A stretch of 64,000 nt of DNA. Source: CAWAMR01 sp963783095. GTDB taxonomy: Bacteria > Planctomycetota > Planctomycetia > Gemmatales > Gemmataceae. Of the stretch, positions 47,587 to 56,847 are shown one piece after another. A program made the translations under genes and the position numbers. The DNA lies in assembly GCA_963783095.1 (NCBI GenBank), contig CAWAMR010000015.1, positions 62,001-126,000 of the forward strand. Direction: 5' to 3'. Numbering within the stretch: the first letter of the stretch is position 1; the number at the start of each line of letters is the position of its first letter. The notes beneath the pieces were generated by a model. It made no database searches. It saw only the letters and a program-made list of their open reading frames with translations, and was not told the origin of the DNA.

Positions 47587-47829
47587 TCATGGAGGATCGT
47601 ACCCGCCTTCACTCCAGGGATGGCAGCGGCAAACCCGCCGAATGCCGCGCCAGACGCCGCGGATGGGGCCGTATTTCCGAACGGACAGCACCATATACTC
47701 GCTACAGCCCGGCTCAAAGCGGCACGATGGCGGTAAGAATGGGCGCAGTAACGAGCGATACGCCCAGATGAACACCAACACGCCGAAGATCAGCAGCCAG
47801 CGCGGGCCAAACCAGAGAATTCGGATCAT
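47587..47829 (-). CDS. yidD: Membrane protein insertion efficiency factor YidD
   Basis: 80 residues from MIRILWFGPRWLLIFGVLVF. The Cys-rich YidD signature is complete: CRFEPGCSEYMVLSVRKYGP, then WRGIRRVCRCHPWSEGGYDP. An N-terminal amphipathic or hydrophobic helix is typical. The ATG overlaps the rnpA stop by four bases (ATGA), so the two are translationally coupled. Family role: helps membrane protein insertion with YidC. No yidC follows; the next gene is fabI. Confidence 0.92.
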   Translation of the reverse strand: MIRILWFGPRWLLIFGVLVFIWAYRSLLRPFLPPSCRFEPGCSEYMVLSVRKYGPIRGVWRGIRRVCRCHPWSEGGYDPP

Positions 47830-48221
47830 TTCGCCGTCCCCGAGGCATTTGCATCCTTGCCCCGTTGATCCTTGACAAGTTTCTTGGCCGCTTGCGTAAT
47901 CCATTTGATGATGATCGTGCGAACCAGATCGATGCCCGGCTCTATCACCTTGCGCGGAATGATGACAATGTCCAGTCCGGTCGGGAGATTGGCCTTTTCC
48001 AGGCGATAAGCCTCCCGAAGCAGCCGACGCAGGCGGTTTCGCTGCACAGCACCGCCATACTTGCGCAAGACCAAGAAACCGATCCGGGAATGAGGCAACT
48101 CGTTCGCGCGCACGTAGATGATAAGTCCGAGTTCCGAATCGGCGACCGAACAGCGCCGATCGTAGACCGCCTGAAACTGTACGGTTTTCAACAGATGTTC
48201 GGATTTACGAAGGGTTGGCAT
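47826..48221 (-). CDS. rnpA: Ribonuclease P protein component
   Basis: 131 residues from MPTLRKSEHLLKTVQFQAVY. The family marker RNRLRRLLREAYRLEKANLP is present, with the preceding FLVLRKYGGAVQRN and the following TGLDIVIIPRK. It binds RNase P RNA and aids 5' processing of tRNAs. The C-terminal basic tail (KKLVKDQRGKDANASG) is usual. Overlaps yidD. The ribosomal protein gene rpmH, normally just upstream, is absent; a repeat-rich gap is found there. Confidence 0.9.
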   Translation of the reverse strand: MPTLRKSEHLLKTVQFQAVYDRRCSVADSELGLIIYVRANELPHSRIGFLVLRKYGGAVQRNRLRRLLREAYRLEKANLPTGLDIVIIPRKVIEPGIDLVRTIIIKWITQAAKKLVKDQRGKDANASGTAK

Positions 48222-48534
48222 AGATCCTCGGTCTTCTGATCACGCATTTTCTGTAGTCAATTGTAGTCCGATGTAGTTGCTTCCAACGATCGTCAATCTT
48301 TCGGTGACTCAACCGCCAACCTCATAGTTCACTCCTGAAGTAAAGTAAATTTGGCACACTTTGGCGTACTTTGGCATACTATTAGCCCTTTTTGACGCAT
48401 TTGTGGTGAATCCGTTCCGAAAGTTTACCGGCTCCATGAAGTTTAATGGTTCTGGCGCATTTTCGCGGTTTGGAGATTGCCAATTTGTCAAATTTCATGG
48501 GCAAGCTCTTTGACGGCGTTCCCGAATTCGTTCG
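48222..48534. repeat. Gap upstream of rnpA with TTTGGCRYAC triplet
   Basis: Three head-to-tail 10-mers (TTTGGCACAC, TTTGGCGTAC, TTTGGCATAC) lie at 48350-48379. A run of TGTAGTC-like words (TGTAGTCAATTGTAGTC) lies near 48251-48275. No reading frame is supported; in particular no L34-type peptide is found on either strand. The rnpA promoter should be in this gap. Confidence 0.6.
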
Positions 48535-48917
48535 TTCGAAGTCGCGATCATTGATGTACAAACCGATTTTTGTAGCAACTTGTAGCATGGGGTTCACTGC
48601 CTCGATTGCCTGATTATTCGATCGTTGATGCGCAATCCAGTTTTTGTAGCAACTTGTAACATGTCCGATCACCGCCTCGTTTGTTTGGTTATTCAATCAT
48701 CGATCCGCAATCGAAATTTTGTAGCAATTTGTAGCGGCTGCGCCAGTTTCGGGCCCTCATCAGTAATAACTTCGCCAATCCATCAAATCGACAAGTGTTC
48801 GATTGGATTTAGTTCTTGGAAGCGGCCGCGCCCAGTTTCGGACCCTCATCAGCAAGAACTTCGCCAATCCATCAAATCTATAGTCGTTTGATTGGATTTA
48901 GTTCTTGGAAGCAAGGC
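48535..48917. repeat. Degenerate tandem repeat array: three ~74-base units and two 89-base units
   Basis: The word TTTTTGTAGCAACTTGTA recurs with its G at 48572, 48646 and 48721, i.e. periods of 74 and 75 bases; the flanking GATNNRCAA and GATTATT words also recur. A different 89-base unit (CAGTTTCGGNCCCTCATCAG ... TTAGTTCTTGGAAGC) is then repeated at 48744 and 48833. Units are not in one reading frame, so a repeat protein is unlikely. The array lies in a gene-free zone between rnpA and a transposase relic. Confidence 0.75.
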
Positions 48918-49017
48918 ATTGATTTTGTGTTGGGTGGAGTGTTCCTTGAAAATCGTTTCCAATTCACAAGGCGGTTTCTCTCACTACACATCACATTCCA
49001 TGATAGTGTACACAATT

Positions 49018-49353
49018 TCAATTGTCAAGCCGCGATTGGACCAATCGGTGCCGAACGGCGATCCCCGGTTGACGCTTCGCCGCAGTGCTTCGAGCTCGCC
49101 GGCCGTGATCGCTTGATTGACCCATTCCAGCCAATTGCTCGGTCGTCGCACCGGGCCAGACGACGGGGAAGTGATTCGGCATCAGGCAATACGCCAGCAC
49201 ATGCATCGGAACTTCGATGTTGGCCTGGGCCATCGCCTTGAGAAATGCTGCGTGGTCGCCGTCCTTCAAAAAGACGTCGCTACGAGCGTTGCCGCGGTTG
49301 ATGACGTGATAGCAAACTCCGCCAACAGAGCTTTGCGCCTGTGCGTGACATGA
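49018..49353 (-). pseudogene. RAYT/IS200-like Y1 transposase relic
   Basis: The complement reads GGVCYHVINRGNARSDVFLK, DGDHAAFLKAMAQANIEVPM, HVLAYCLMPNHFPVVWPG, then slips and ends EALRRSVNRGSPFGTDW. These match REP-associated tyrosine transposases. In the HUH site NHFH, the second His has become Pro (NHFP) by a small deletion, and the catalytic Tyr region is missing. The end is joined to unrelated sequence. An inverted-repeat motif of the type linked with RAYTs lies 60 bases upstream. Confidence 0.75.
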
Positions 49354-49495
49354 GGGTTGAAGCTACTCGACTCTTGGCCTCGCGTCAATAATAAACGTGC
49401 CCGTCCCCTTTTCTTTCCGAGCACGGACCTCCAGCGATTCTGCTCACAATAACCAGTGAACATGCCCTCACATCGGATTCGTTGGACCAACACAG

Positions 49496-49936
49496 CTATT
49501 CAATATTACGAGCACGGCAAAAATAAAAAACTAATCGACCGCCCAAGACCAATAACGCAAGCAAATACTGCGGAATCATAATCCAACAGAATTGCAATAG
49601 TGCCGGAATTGCCCATATTTCGCCTCTTTGAGCGGCACGGTAGTGCATATACATCATTTCGATTTGAAGTCCACTTAGACCAATCGTTAAGAGCATACTT
49701 CCCAGACCGATAGCAATATAAAGACATGAGTAGTTCTCTAACGACCAACAAGCGAAAAAAAGTATCAAATATGGACCAATTGATAACGAGACAAATAATT
49801 GGGCATAGAATCGTTCGTTTGGTCGATTGGCAAGAATATTTGACGCCAAAAACAAGTTGCCAAACAGCATCAGCATTGCTGCGAGTAGGAATGCCATTCG
49901 GAGACTCCTAATCGTAACTCGGAACTTGAATGGCAT
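49496..49936 (-). CDS. Small membrane protein, unknown
   Basis: 146 residues with four hydrophobic segments: MAFLLAAMLMLFGNLFLASN, LFVSLSIGPYLILFFACWSL, CLYIAIGLGSMLLTIGLSGL and LLQFCWIMIPQYLLALLVLG. The first follows a short basic N-terminus, so it is probably not a cleaved signal. The frame is clean but its codon use is more AT-rich than the surroundings, in line with transfer. No family recognised. It lies within the segment bounded by inverted 25-mers. Confidence 0.6.
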   Translation of the reverse strand: MPFKFRVTIRSLRMAFLLAAMLMLFGNLFLASNILANRPNERFYAQLFVSLSIGPYLILFFACWSLENYSCLYIAIGLGSMLLTIGLSGLQIEMMYMHYRAAQRGEIWAIPALLQFCWIMIPQYLLALLVLGGRLVFYFCRARNIE

Positions 49937-49999
49937 CTCGGTCCTTGATTGTTTGTATAATAAGCATCCTATCAGCTTGACAAGTCTCTGGGTTTCTCA

Positions 50000-50542
50000 A
50001 TGAACCGGACAAATGTCAAGGAGGCTCTCGCTCGTCCGATGTATAACACGCTTGAAAGGGCTTTCATCACGATCCTACGCAATCGCGTTCTACACAGCGG
50101 CATCTTAGCCCCCGGCACGAGCTTGATGAACCGCGGCGAGAATGGCAATGGACTAAAATCACGTTGGTATGCTGCAACACTCCAAAAGCGAATCCTCGAA
50201 CTTGCAAGCCTGAAGGATCGCGTCACTTTCATCCACGGGGATGGACTCGAATACCTACGAGCAAACACCAAACGCAAAGACGTAGCTTTTTTTGTCGATC
50301 CCCCCTACACCGTTGCGGGTAAACGACTCTATGTCCATTCCGAGGTGGATCACGAAGAACTCATCCGAGTTTGCTCGACGGTAAAAGGCGAACTGTTGAT
50401 TACCTACGATGATGCCGAACCCATTCGGGCTATGGCTCTGAAATATCATCTGGCAACAGGCAATATCCCGATGCAAAACAAACGCCATGTCGTTCAGTAC
50501 GAATTGGCCATCGGGAAAAATCTGCACTGGTTGGAGGGTTAA
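50000..50542 (+). pseudogene. D12-class DNA adenine methylase, N-terminally truncated
   Basis: 180 residues from MNRTNVKEALARPMYNTLER. The C-terminal half of Dam-like enzymes is well kept: AFITILRNRVLHSGILAPGT, RWYAATLQKRILELASLKDR, FIHGDGLEYLRANT and the catalytic motif VAFFVDPPYTVAGKRLY (DPPY). The N-terminal SAM-binding FxGGG motif and about 80-100 residues are missing, and stops appear in frame just upstream at about 49964. It would be inactive alone unless another protein supplies the SAM-binding part. No restriction enzyme gene is next to it. Confidence 0.75.
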
Positions 50543-50808
50543 GTATCTTCCTCAGCGGGTCTTTGGATTCTCTCGCGGATCCGGTTCTCGAAGGTTGATA
50601 GTTCGACGGGGACTGCGGCAGCTAAGCCTTTGACTGCCTTTTCCAAACTGGTGAAATGCACTGTGCCTCTGGTCAATACGGCCTCTCCTGCACTCTCAGC
50701 CCCTGTCGTCGCTGGCGAGCCATCAGAGCCCCTCGAAGAGCGTGGAAACGAGGCTTGCATGAATATCGGCGAATTATCCGCGTTCGAGTATGGTTTGGAA
50801 AGGAGCAA
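50539..50808 (-). CDS. Short hypothetical frame overlapping the methylase end
   Basis: 89 residues, MLLSKPYSNADNSPIFMQAS to FENRIRERIQRPAEEDT. The C-terminal part (LEKAVKGLAAAVPVELSTFE) looks like a helical protein end, while the N-terminal part is low in structure. It converges with the methylase relic with a 4-base overlap. No family recognised; may be a frameshifted piece of a larger gene. Confidence 0.3.
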   Translation of the reverse strand: MLLSKPYSNADNSPIFMQASFPRSSRGSDGSPATTGAESAGEAVLTRGTVHFTSLEKAVKGLAAAVPVELSTFENRIRERIQRPAEEDT

Positions 50809-51122
50809 ACTCGGCTATCGAAATTTTCTTACCTCAACGATGGTGATGCGATGCGCTCTATTGAGACCGGCAGATTCGTTCTCATTCTGAGGCGAAATTC
50901 ATTGTTTAAATGCCGATGCGGCTTAGTCAACTCTCCGAATCGCATTGGACGGAAAAGGGGACGGGCACGTTTATTATGCGTCGTCCTGCTTGTCTTCTGA
51001 CCTCCTGGGTCGCGGCGTAAGCCCGCCGGTTGACAGCCTTCACCGGCGGCTTGCGCCGCGCCGCTCGCCGATCCCGTTGTGCGATAGGTTAAGCATTTCC
51101 TGTCGTGCGCCCGCTCGCTTTC
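50809..51122. other. Gap with right inverted 25-mer, no gene
   Basis: Apart from the inverted 25-mer at 50953-50977, this gap shows a GC-rich palindrome-like stretch (GGCGTAAGCCCGCCGG) near 51012 facing GGCGGCTTGCGCCGCGCC near 51042. No supported reading frame. Confidence 0.4.
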
Positions 51123-52049
51123 TCACGACTTCCAGGCCACATCGGCCCGGGGGTTGCTCGGCTGGTGGTGCTGATACTGTTCAATCAGATGTTTGGTCGT
51201 GCCATCCGGTTCGCCTTTGGGCACGACGATCTTGAAGACAAGAAATTGATCTCCACCAGCGATACCGAAGCCGGGCAGCCTGGTCTTGCTGCCGCTCGAC
51301 GTGCCGGGGCGAATCTTGACCTCCACCCGCTTGCCGTCGATAGTCGGCACTTCAACCTTCCCGCCCAGTATCGCCTCGCCGACGCTGATCGGTACTTCCA
51401 GCAAAACGGTTTTCCCTTCCCGGCGGAAATAAGCGTGCGGCTCGACCTTAATCTGCACCATGATGTCGCCGCCGCCAGGCCCCTGCCCCGAGACACGCAG
51501 TTTCTTGCCGTCCTCGATTCCCGCCGGCACCTTGACTTCGATCACATTGGCACCGGTCTGCAGGGAAATAGTTCCTCCGGTTGCAGCGATCATGAAAGGA
51601 ACGGATGCCTCCACTTCGACATGCTCCACGGGGGCCGGCCTGCGCGATCTTCCACGTTTTCTTGAACCACCGCCGAATGCACCCAGAATATCGTTGGGAT
51701 CGATGCCGGCTCCTCCCTGGCCGCCAAACATTTGCTCGAAAATTCGCTGGGTCATTTCCGGATCGACGTTGGTTGTACCTCCGGGTCCGCCGAAGTGAAA
51801 GCCGCCCCCCGGCCCAGGTCCGCCCATGGTGGGAACTTCAAAACCATATTGATCGTACTGAGAGCGTTTTTGAGCGTCGCTGAGGATATCGTAGGCGTTT
51901 TGAATTTCCTTGAAACGAGCTTCTGCTTCCTTGTCGCCCGGATTACGATCGGGGTGATTTTTCCGCGCCAGCTTCTTGTACGCTTTTGCGATTTCCTCCG
52001 TTGATGCAGAGCGGGCAACACCCAGGACTTCATAGTAATCGCGCGGCAT
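51123..52049 (-). CDS. DnaJ/CbpA-type chaperone (type II J-domain protein)
   Basis: 308 residues in one frame. The J domain opens the protein: MPRDYYEVLGVARSASTEEI, with KNHPDRNPGD holding the HPD motif, then AYDILSDAQKRSQYDQYG. A Gly/Phe-rich linker follows (GGPGPGGGFHFGGPGG). The DnaJ C-terminal beta domains come next (VPFMIAATGGTISLQTG, VPAGIEDGKKLRVSGQG, VLLEVPISVGEAILGGKVEV). The Cys-rich zinc finger of DnaJ is absent, so it is of CbpA type. Known role: stimulates DnaK ATPase in protein folding. DnaK is not in the window. Confidence 0.9.
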   Translation of the reverse strand: MPRDYYEVLGVARSASTEEIAKAYKKLARKNHPDRNPGDKEAEARFKEIQNAYDILSDAQKRSQYDQYGFEVPTMGGPGPGGGFHFGGPGGTTNVDPEMTQRIFEQMFGGQGGAGIDPNDILGAFGGGSRKRGRSRRPAPVEHVEVEASVPFMIAATGGTISLQTGANVIEVKVPAGIEDGKKLRVSGQGPGGGDIMVQIKVEPHAYFRREGKTVLLEVPISVGEAILGGKVEVPTIDGKRVEVKIRPGTSSGSKTRLPGFGIAGGDQFLVFKIVVPKGEPDGTTKHLIEQYQHHQPSNPRADVAWKS

Positions 52050-52186
52050 AGTGCCTCAGAGCTTTTCGGAACAAGGAAATTCTGGTCTTGCCACTATTGT
52101 ATGTAAGAGAGGAGGAAAGAAGTTGGCGAGCGGCGGACGTGAGTCCACTGTTTCTTTTCCCAAAAAGCACTGCCGACTCCTGGCTC

Positions 52187-55100
52187 CTAGCCCACGCTGA
52201 TGAGTTCGGTCGCGTTCCAGGGGCTAAGCTGTACTTTGTTGCTGTTTACCGGGTACAGGTATAGCCCCGACCCCGCAAAGTTGGCGAAGATGTCGCCCTG
52301 GCTGTCGGTGAAAAGGCTGGTCGGGGCCTTGGTATTGAGCTGTTTCCAGCCTGTAGAAGCTGTGTATCGGAACAATCCGTTGCTTGCGAAACTTCCGGTG
52401 ACTTCGCCGGCCGAACCGATAGAGAAACTGGTTGGGTCGGCCGAGGTCAACTTGGTCCAGCTCGAACCGGGAATGCACTCGAACAGTCCATAACCTTGGA
52501 AGTCGGCGGTCACTTCGCCCGATGCGCTGATTTGGAAAGAAGTCGGATCGAGGGGCTTCAAATTCTTCCAGCCCGAACCTGATGCGTATTCGAACAGGCC
52601 ATAGCCGGTGAAATCAGCGACGACCGCGCCCGCAGGATTGACGACAAATGAGCTTGGAGTTCTCGCCTTTAGAAGTGTCCAGCCGATGCCGACAGTGTAT
52701 TCAAACAGGCCCGAGCCTTGGAAACTCGCATAAATATCGCCGTTTCCATCGGTTGCGAATGAGGTCGCATCCGACTTGCTCAACAACGTCCAGTTGTTGA
52801 CGTAGCGGTAAAGTCCGGAGCCATTGATATAAGCGATGACATTGCCGGATGAATCGAGGATAAAGGAAGTCGGGACGGATTGCGATATTTGCGTCCAACC
52901 CGAAGCTGCGGTGTACTTGTAAAGCCCGGCGGAACTGCCGGAAGTGGGGCCTGTACCTGAGAAGGAAGCCACAACGTCGCCCAAACCGTCGACCTGGAAG
53001 TTGGTCGGATCGGCGGTAGTCAATTGCGTCCAGCCGAGACTGGGGGTATTTTCATACAGCCCCTTGTTGGTAAAGTACGCCACTTGCAAGTAAATGGGTT
53101 GCTGGATCTGGTCGAGGAAGAAAGAATTTTTCGTGCCGTCCGTGGAACTCGTGAGGTCGTGCACGCCCGATCCTCCTTCAAAATTCCCCGTGCCGCCGAA
53201 AGAGCCTGTCGTATAGATATTCCACGACCCATCCAGTGCGATACCGCCGGCACTCGCTGAACCTCCCATGCCGAGGTCCATAGCGGAAACCGATTGACCG
53301 CTCGAATTGAGTGTCACCACGTAAGCGTTCGTTCCACCGCTACTGGTGAGATCATCGGTGCCGGAACTGCCTCCAAAGTTGCCGGTGCCGGTAAATGAGC
53401 CGGTCGTATAGACGTTCCCCTTTCCATCCACCACGATACCACCGGCATGGACATCCGGGCTCCCCGCGCAGATCGGTAGCGTAGACGAATTGACCGCCTG
53501 GATTCAGTTTCGAGACATACGCGTTGGTGTCATTCCCGGAGTTGGAACTGGTGAGGTTGGTGTTTCCAGAGCCGCCGTCGAAATTCCCCGTGCCGGAGAA
53601 GGTTCCCGTGGTATAGACGCTTCCCGATCCGTCGACGGCGATCCCAACTCCCTGGGCATTGGTGCTGCCACCGCCCAAATCAACGACGTAGCCGAACATT
53701 CCATTGGTGGTTAGCTTCGATACATAAGCGTTCTGCCCGGCACCGGTGCTGTTGACGGTATGATTACCCGATGCACCGCCGAAGTTTCCCTTACCCTGGA
53801 AGTAACCGGTGGTGTAGACATTTCCTGAGCTATCCACCGCGATTCCGGTGGCAAAAGTGTCGTCGTCGCCGGTACCGAGGTCATCGGCGAAGGCATATTG
53901 ACCGCTCGAATTCAGTTTCGACACAAAAGCATCGAAGCCGCCGCCGGTTCGGATGAGGTAATCGGTTGCGGAACCCCCGGAGAAATTCGCCTTCCCGGTG
54001 TAGACGCCGGTAGTGTAGATATTGCCCGAGCTATCCACGGCGATGCCCGTGCCGTCGGCGTAACCCCCCGCGCAAGATCATCGCCGAAAACGAACTGACC
54101 GCTCGAATTCAACTTGATCACAAAGGCATTGGCGGTGCCGCCGGAACTGCTGAGGGAATGGACGCCGGTGCTGTCGATCAGATTCACCGTACCCGAGAAG
54201 GTTCCGGTAATATAGACATTCCCGCTCGAATCCACCGCAATGGCGTTGCCCCCGGCCGACGCCCCACCTGCGCCAAGATCAATCGCCCAGACCAGCCTGC
54301 CCGAGGAGTTGTACTTTGCTGCGAAGGCATCTTGAAAACCTTGCGCGGTGAGCGAGATTCCACCAAAATCCTCCGTGCCCGTGAAGCTTCCGGTGACATA
54401 CGAATTGCCCGAACTATCCGCCGCCACGCCATTGCTTTGCGAAGTGTCCGCCGAGTTCGTGCCGGATGCAGCAACGGCAAACCCAGGGTTGATTGTGAGC
54501 GTGAAGGTTCGGAATCCGCTATGGCCATTAGCGTCCGTAACGCCAATCGTGAACGAAAACATACCCGAGGCCGTCGGTTTGCCGGAGATGAGCCCTGTGG
54601 CCACGTTCAACTCAAGTCCGCCCGGCAAGGGACTCAGGACTGTGTAGGTATAGGGCCCGGTGCCGTTGCTGGTCGTTATCGTCTGGCTATAGGCCTGCCC
54701 TTGCATTCCATTCGCTAACGACGGCCCAACAATCAGTTGCTGTTGTTGCGAGATGAAAACCGTTTCACTGCTGCCGCCATTAGAACTGGTGAGATCATCG
54801 GTTCCCGATCCGCCGGCAAAATTCCCGACACCGACAAAGCCCCCGGTCGTTTCGATATCTCCCAGTGCATCCAGCGTGATCCCGTAGCCATCGGCATCGG
54901 GGCTGCCGGCCCCAAGAGCATAGCTCAAGGCGTACTGTCCGCTCGAAGACAGTTTCAAGACATAGATGTTGGTGTCGGCCCCGCCGGTGGAACTGGCGAG
55001 CGCGCATGAGTTCCGGAGACTCCGGTAAAGTTCCCGGTCCCCATAAAGGTTCCGGTCGTGTAGACATTCCCCTGAAGATCAACCGTGACCGCGTAACCAA

Positions 55101-56280
55101 CCGCGTCTGGACTACCGGCCCCCAGATCGAGGGCATAGACGTATTGACCGCTCGAATTCAGTTTCGACAGATAGGCATTGGTGTCGGCTCCCTGGGTGGA
55201 ACTCGTGAGATCATCGGTTCCGGTAGCGCCGGCAAAGTTGCCCGTTCCGGAGAAGGAGCCGGTGGTATAGATATTCCCATTGGCATCGACCGCGATACCG
55301 TGAGCAGCCACATCGGAGCTGCCGGCCCCAAGATCGACCGCGAAGACGAATTGACCACTGCTATTCAACTTCGACACATAAGCATTGGTATCGGATCCTT
55401 CATTGGAACTGGTCAGGTTAAAGGTTCCCGAACCGCCATTGAAGTTGCCTTCGCCGGTGAACGTTCCCGTGGTGTAGACATTCCCCGAACCATCGATGGC
55501 GATGCCGGCAGCTTCAGTCTGAACGCCGGCCCCGATATCGACGGCATACACGTACTGAAAGCCGGCGTTCAGTTCGGACACATAGGCATTGGTATCGGAG
55601 CCGCCGTTGGAACTGGTGAGGGTATAAATACCCGCGCCGCCGTCAAAAACCCCGGTCCCTGAGAAATAGCCGGTGGTATAGACATTCCCCGAACCGTCCA
55701 CGGCGATGCCGGTGCCTACGGTTTGAGCGCCGGCACCCAAATCGGCGGCATCGACATATTGACCCGATGCACCAAGCTCGGCCACGAACGCATTGGTGTC
55801 GGAGCCGCCGTTGGAACTGGTAAGCGCTTCGGAACTGTTGGGAAAGTCGATTGTGCCCGAGAACGATCCGGTGATGTAGACATTCCCGGAGCCGCTCACT
55901 GCGATGGCGTTTCCTACAACCGTGGTTCCGCCGCTGCCCAGATCATCGACCCACTGGATGGTACCGGACGAGTTGTACTCGGCGACGAACGCATCTTGAT
56001 TACCCTGGGCCGTGAGTGTGATACTGCCAAAAACTTGGGTTCCCTGGAAATATCCCGTGACAAACGTATCGCCTGCATTATCCGCGGCCGCGGCGTTGCC
56101 TTGAGAACTGCCGCCCCCCTCAGCGCCGGTGGCAACGACGGCATAACCGAAACTCGGTGCAATACGGTGCTCCAGGATTTCCAGGCTGAAACGACGGCGC
56201 GATCGGCTCGGAGATGAGGAGAGAACCGCGGATGTTCGAGCGAAACGTCTGGCCACCCAGGCCTTCAATCCTTGAATCAT
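52187..56280 (-). CDS. Giant exported SBBP beta-propeller-repeat protein with putative Ig domain, frameshifted
   Basis: About 1,364 codons over frames joined at about 54955, 53970 and 53430. The N-terminus has the planctomycete export motif RRRFSLEILEHRIAPS (LExLExR..PS type). Then come many SBBP repeats with the frame GNVYTTGSFSGTGNF...TDDLTSSNGGSDTNAYVSKL, each about 50 residues. An Ig-like He_PIG domain lies midway (PYTYTVLSPLPGGLELNVAT, GMFSFTIGVTDANGHSGF), followed by more SBBP repeats. The end switches to a different, tectonin-like repeat (GLYKYTAASGWTQIS, GSGLFEYTVGIGWTLLK). Repeats are long and nearly identical in DNA, so copy number could be misassembled. Probably a surface or secreted binding protein; its ligand is unknown. 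Confidence 0.72.
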
Positions 56281-56847
56281 GGGAATACCTTGGCTGTGAT
56301 GGAAAGTCGCTCGACGACTCTCCCAACCAAGTGATGTCGCAGTCGATCAAACGGCTTGAAGCATCCGGCTCTTAGAATCAGTTGATTCCCAAAAGTACTC
56401 ATCGATCCGGAATCAACGACCAGCAAAGATTCACTCGGATCGGAGGCATTTGCAGGTTCTTCTCCGATGAGTATTTTTTTTCAATCGCCTCGGGCTGCCG
56501 TCAACCAGGTATCGTGTCCCTGACAGATTGCCCGTCTTGCCCAAATTCACAAGATGTTGAGGAGATGAAAATCGGATTTGTCGGCACGGGGGATCGTATT
56601 TCTTAGAATGAATCTGCTGGGAATCATCGAGAAGCAGCAGCGGCAAGTCGAAGAGACCGCTGCCGTGGCGAAGTACGATCGGGTTCGACCTACCTGGCTG
56701 AAGGCTTGGGTCCTTGTGTTCATCATCGTTCACCCCAGAGCGGCAAACGATGATGTTGCGGATGTGGGATGGCCTTCCCAGGCCGTCACATTCGTTGCGG
56801 ACGGCCTGGGAAGGCCGTCCCACAGCTGGGTTTTTCTGCCGCTTGCT
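56281..56847. repeat. Gap with 24-base inverted repeat at 56764-56823
   Basis: GTGGGATGGCCTTCCCAGG (56764 on) pairs with CCTGGGAAGGCCGTCCCAC (to 56823), about 24 bases per arm and 12 between. No supported gene lies in this gap. The hairpin is 25 bases past the stop of the VIT/VWA gene (56848, minus), so it could mark its transcript end, though no T-run is evident. Confidence 0.65.

Larger units (their letters stand above)
49388..50977. repeat. Inverted 25-base repeats bounding a 1.6-kb segment
   Basis: A 25-base sequence with core GGGGACGGGCACGTTTATT is found at 50953-50977, and its exact reverse complement at 49388-49412. It resembles the REP-like motifs found with RAYT transposases. The segment between holds a small membrane protein, a partial DNA adenine methylase and a short hypothetical gene. 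Confidence 0.8.

Noticed and set aside
48222..48534. rpmH upstream of rnpA
   Set aside because: No short basic L34-like peptide in any frame on either strand, allowing for one slip.
48535..48917. Possible CRISPR array
   Set aside because: Units are 74-89 bases and degenerate throughout, there are no short exact repeats with regular unique spacers, and no cas genes are in the window.
52187..56280. Regular DNA repeats as CRISPR or satellite DNA
   Set aside because: The period follows protein repeat units of about 50 codons, with export motif and Ig domain in frame; it is a coding repeat.
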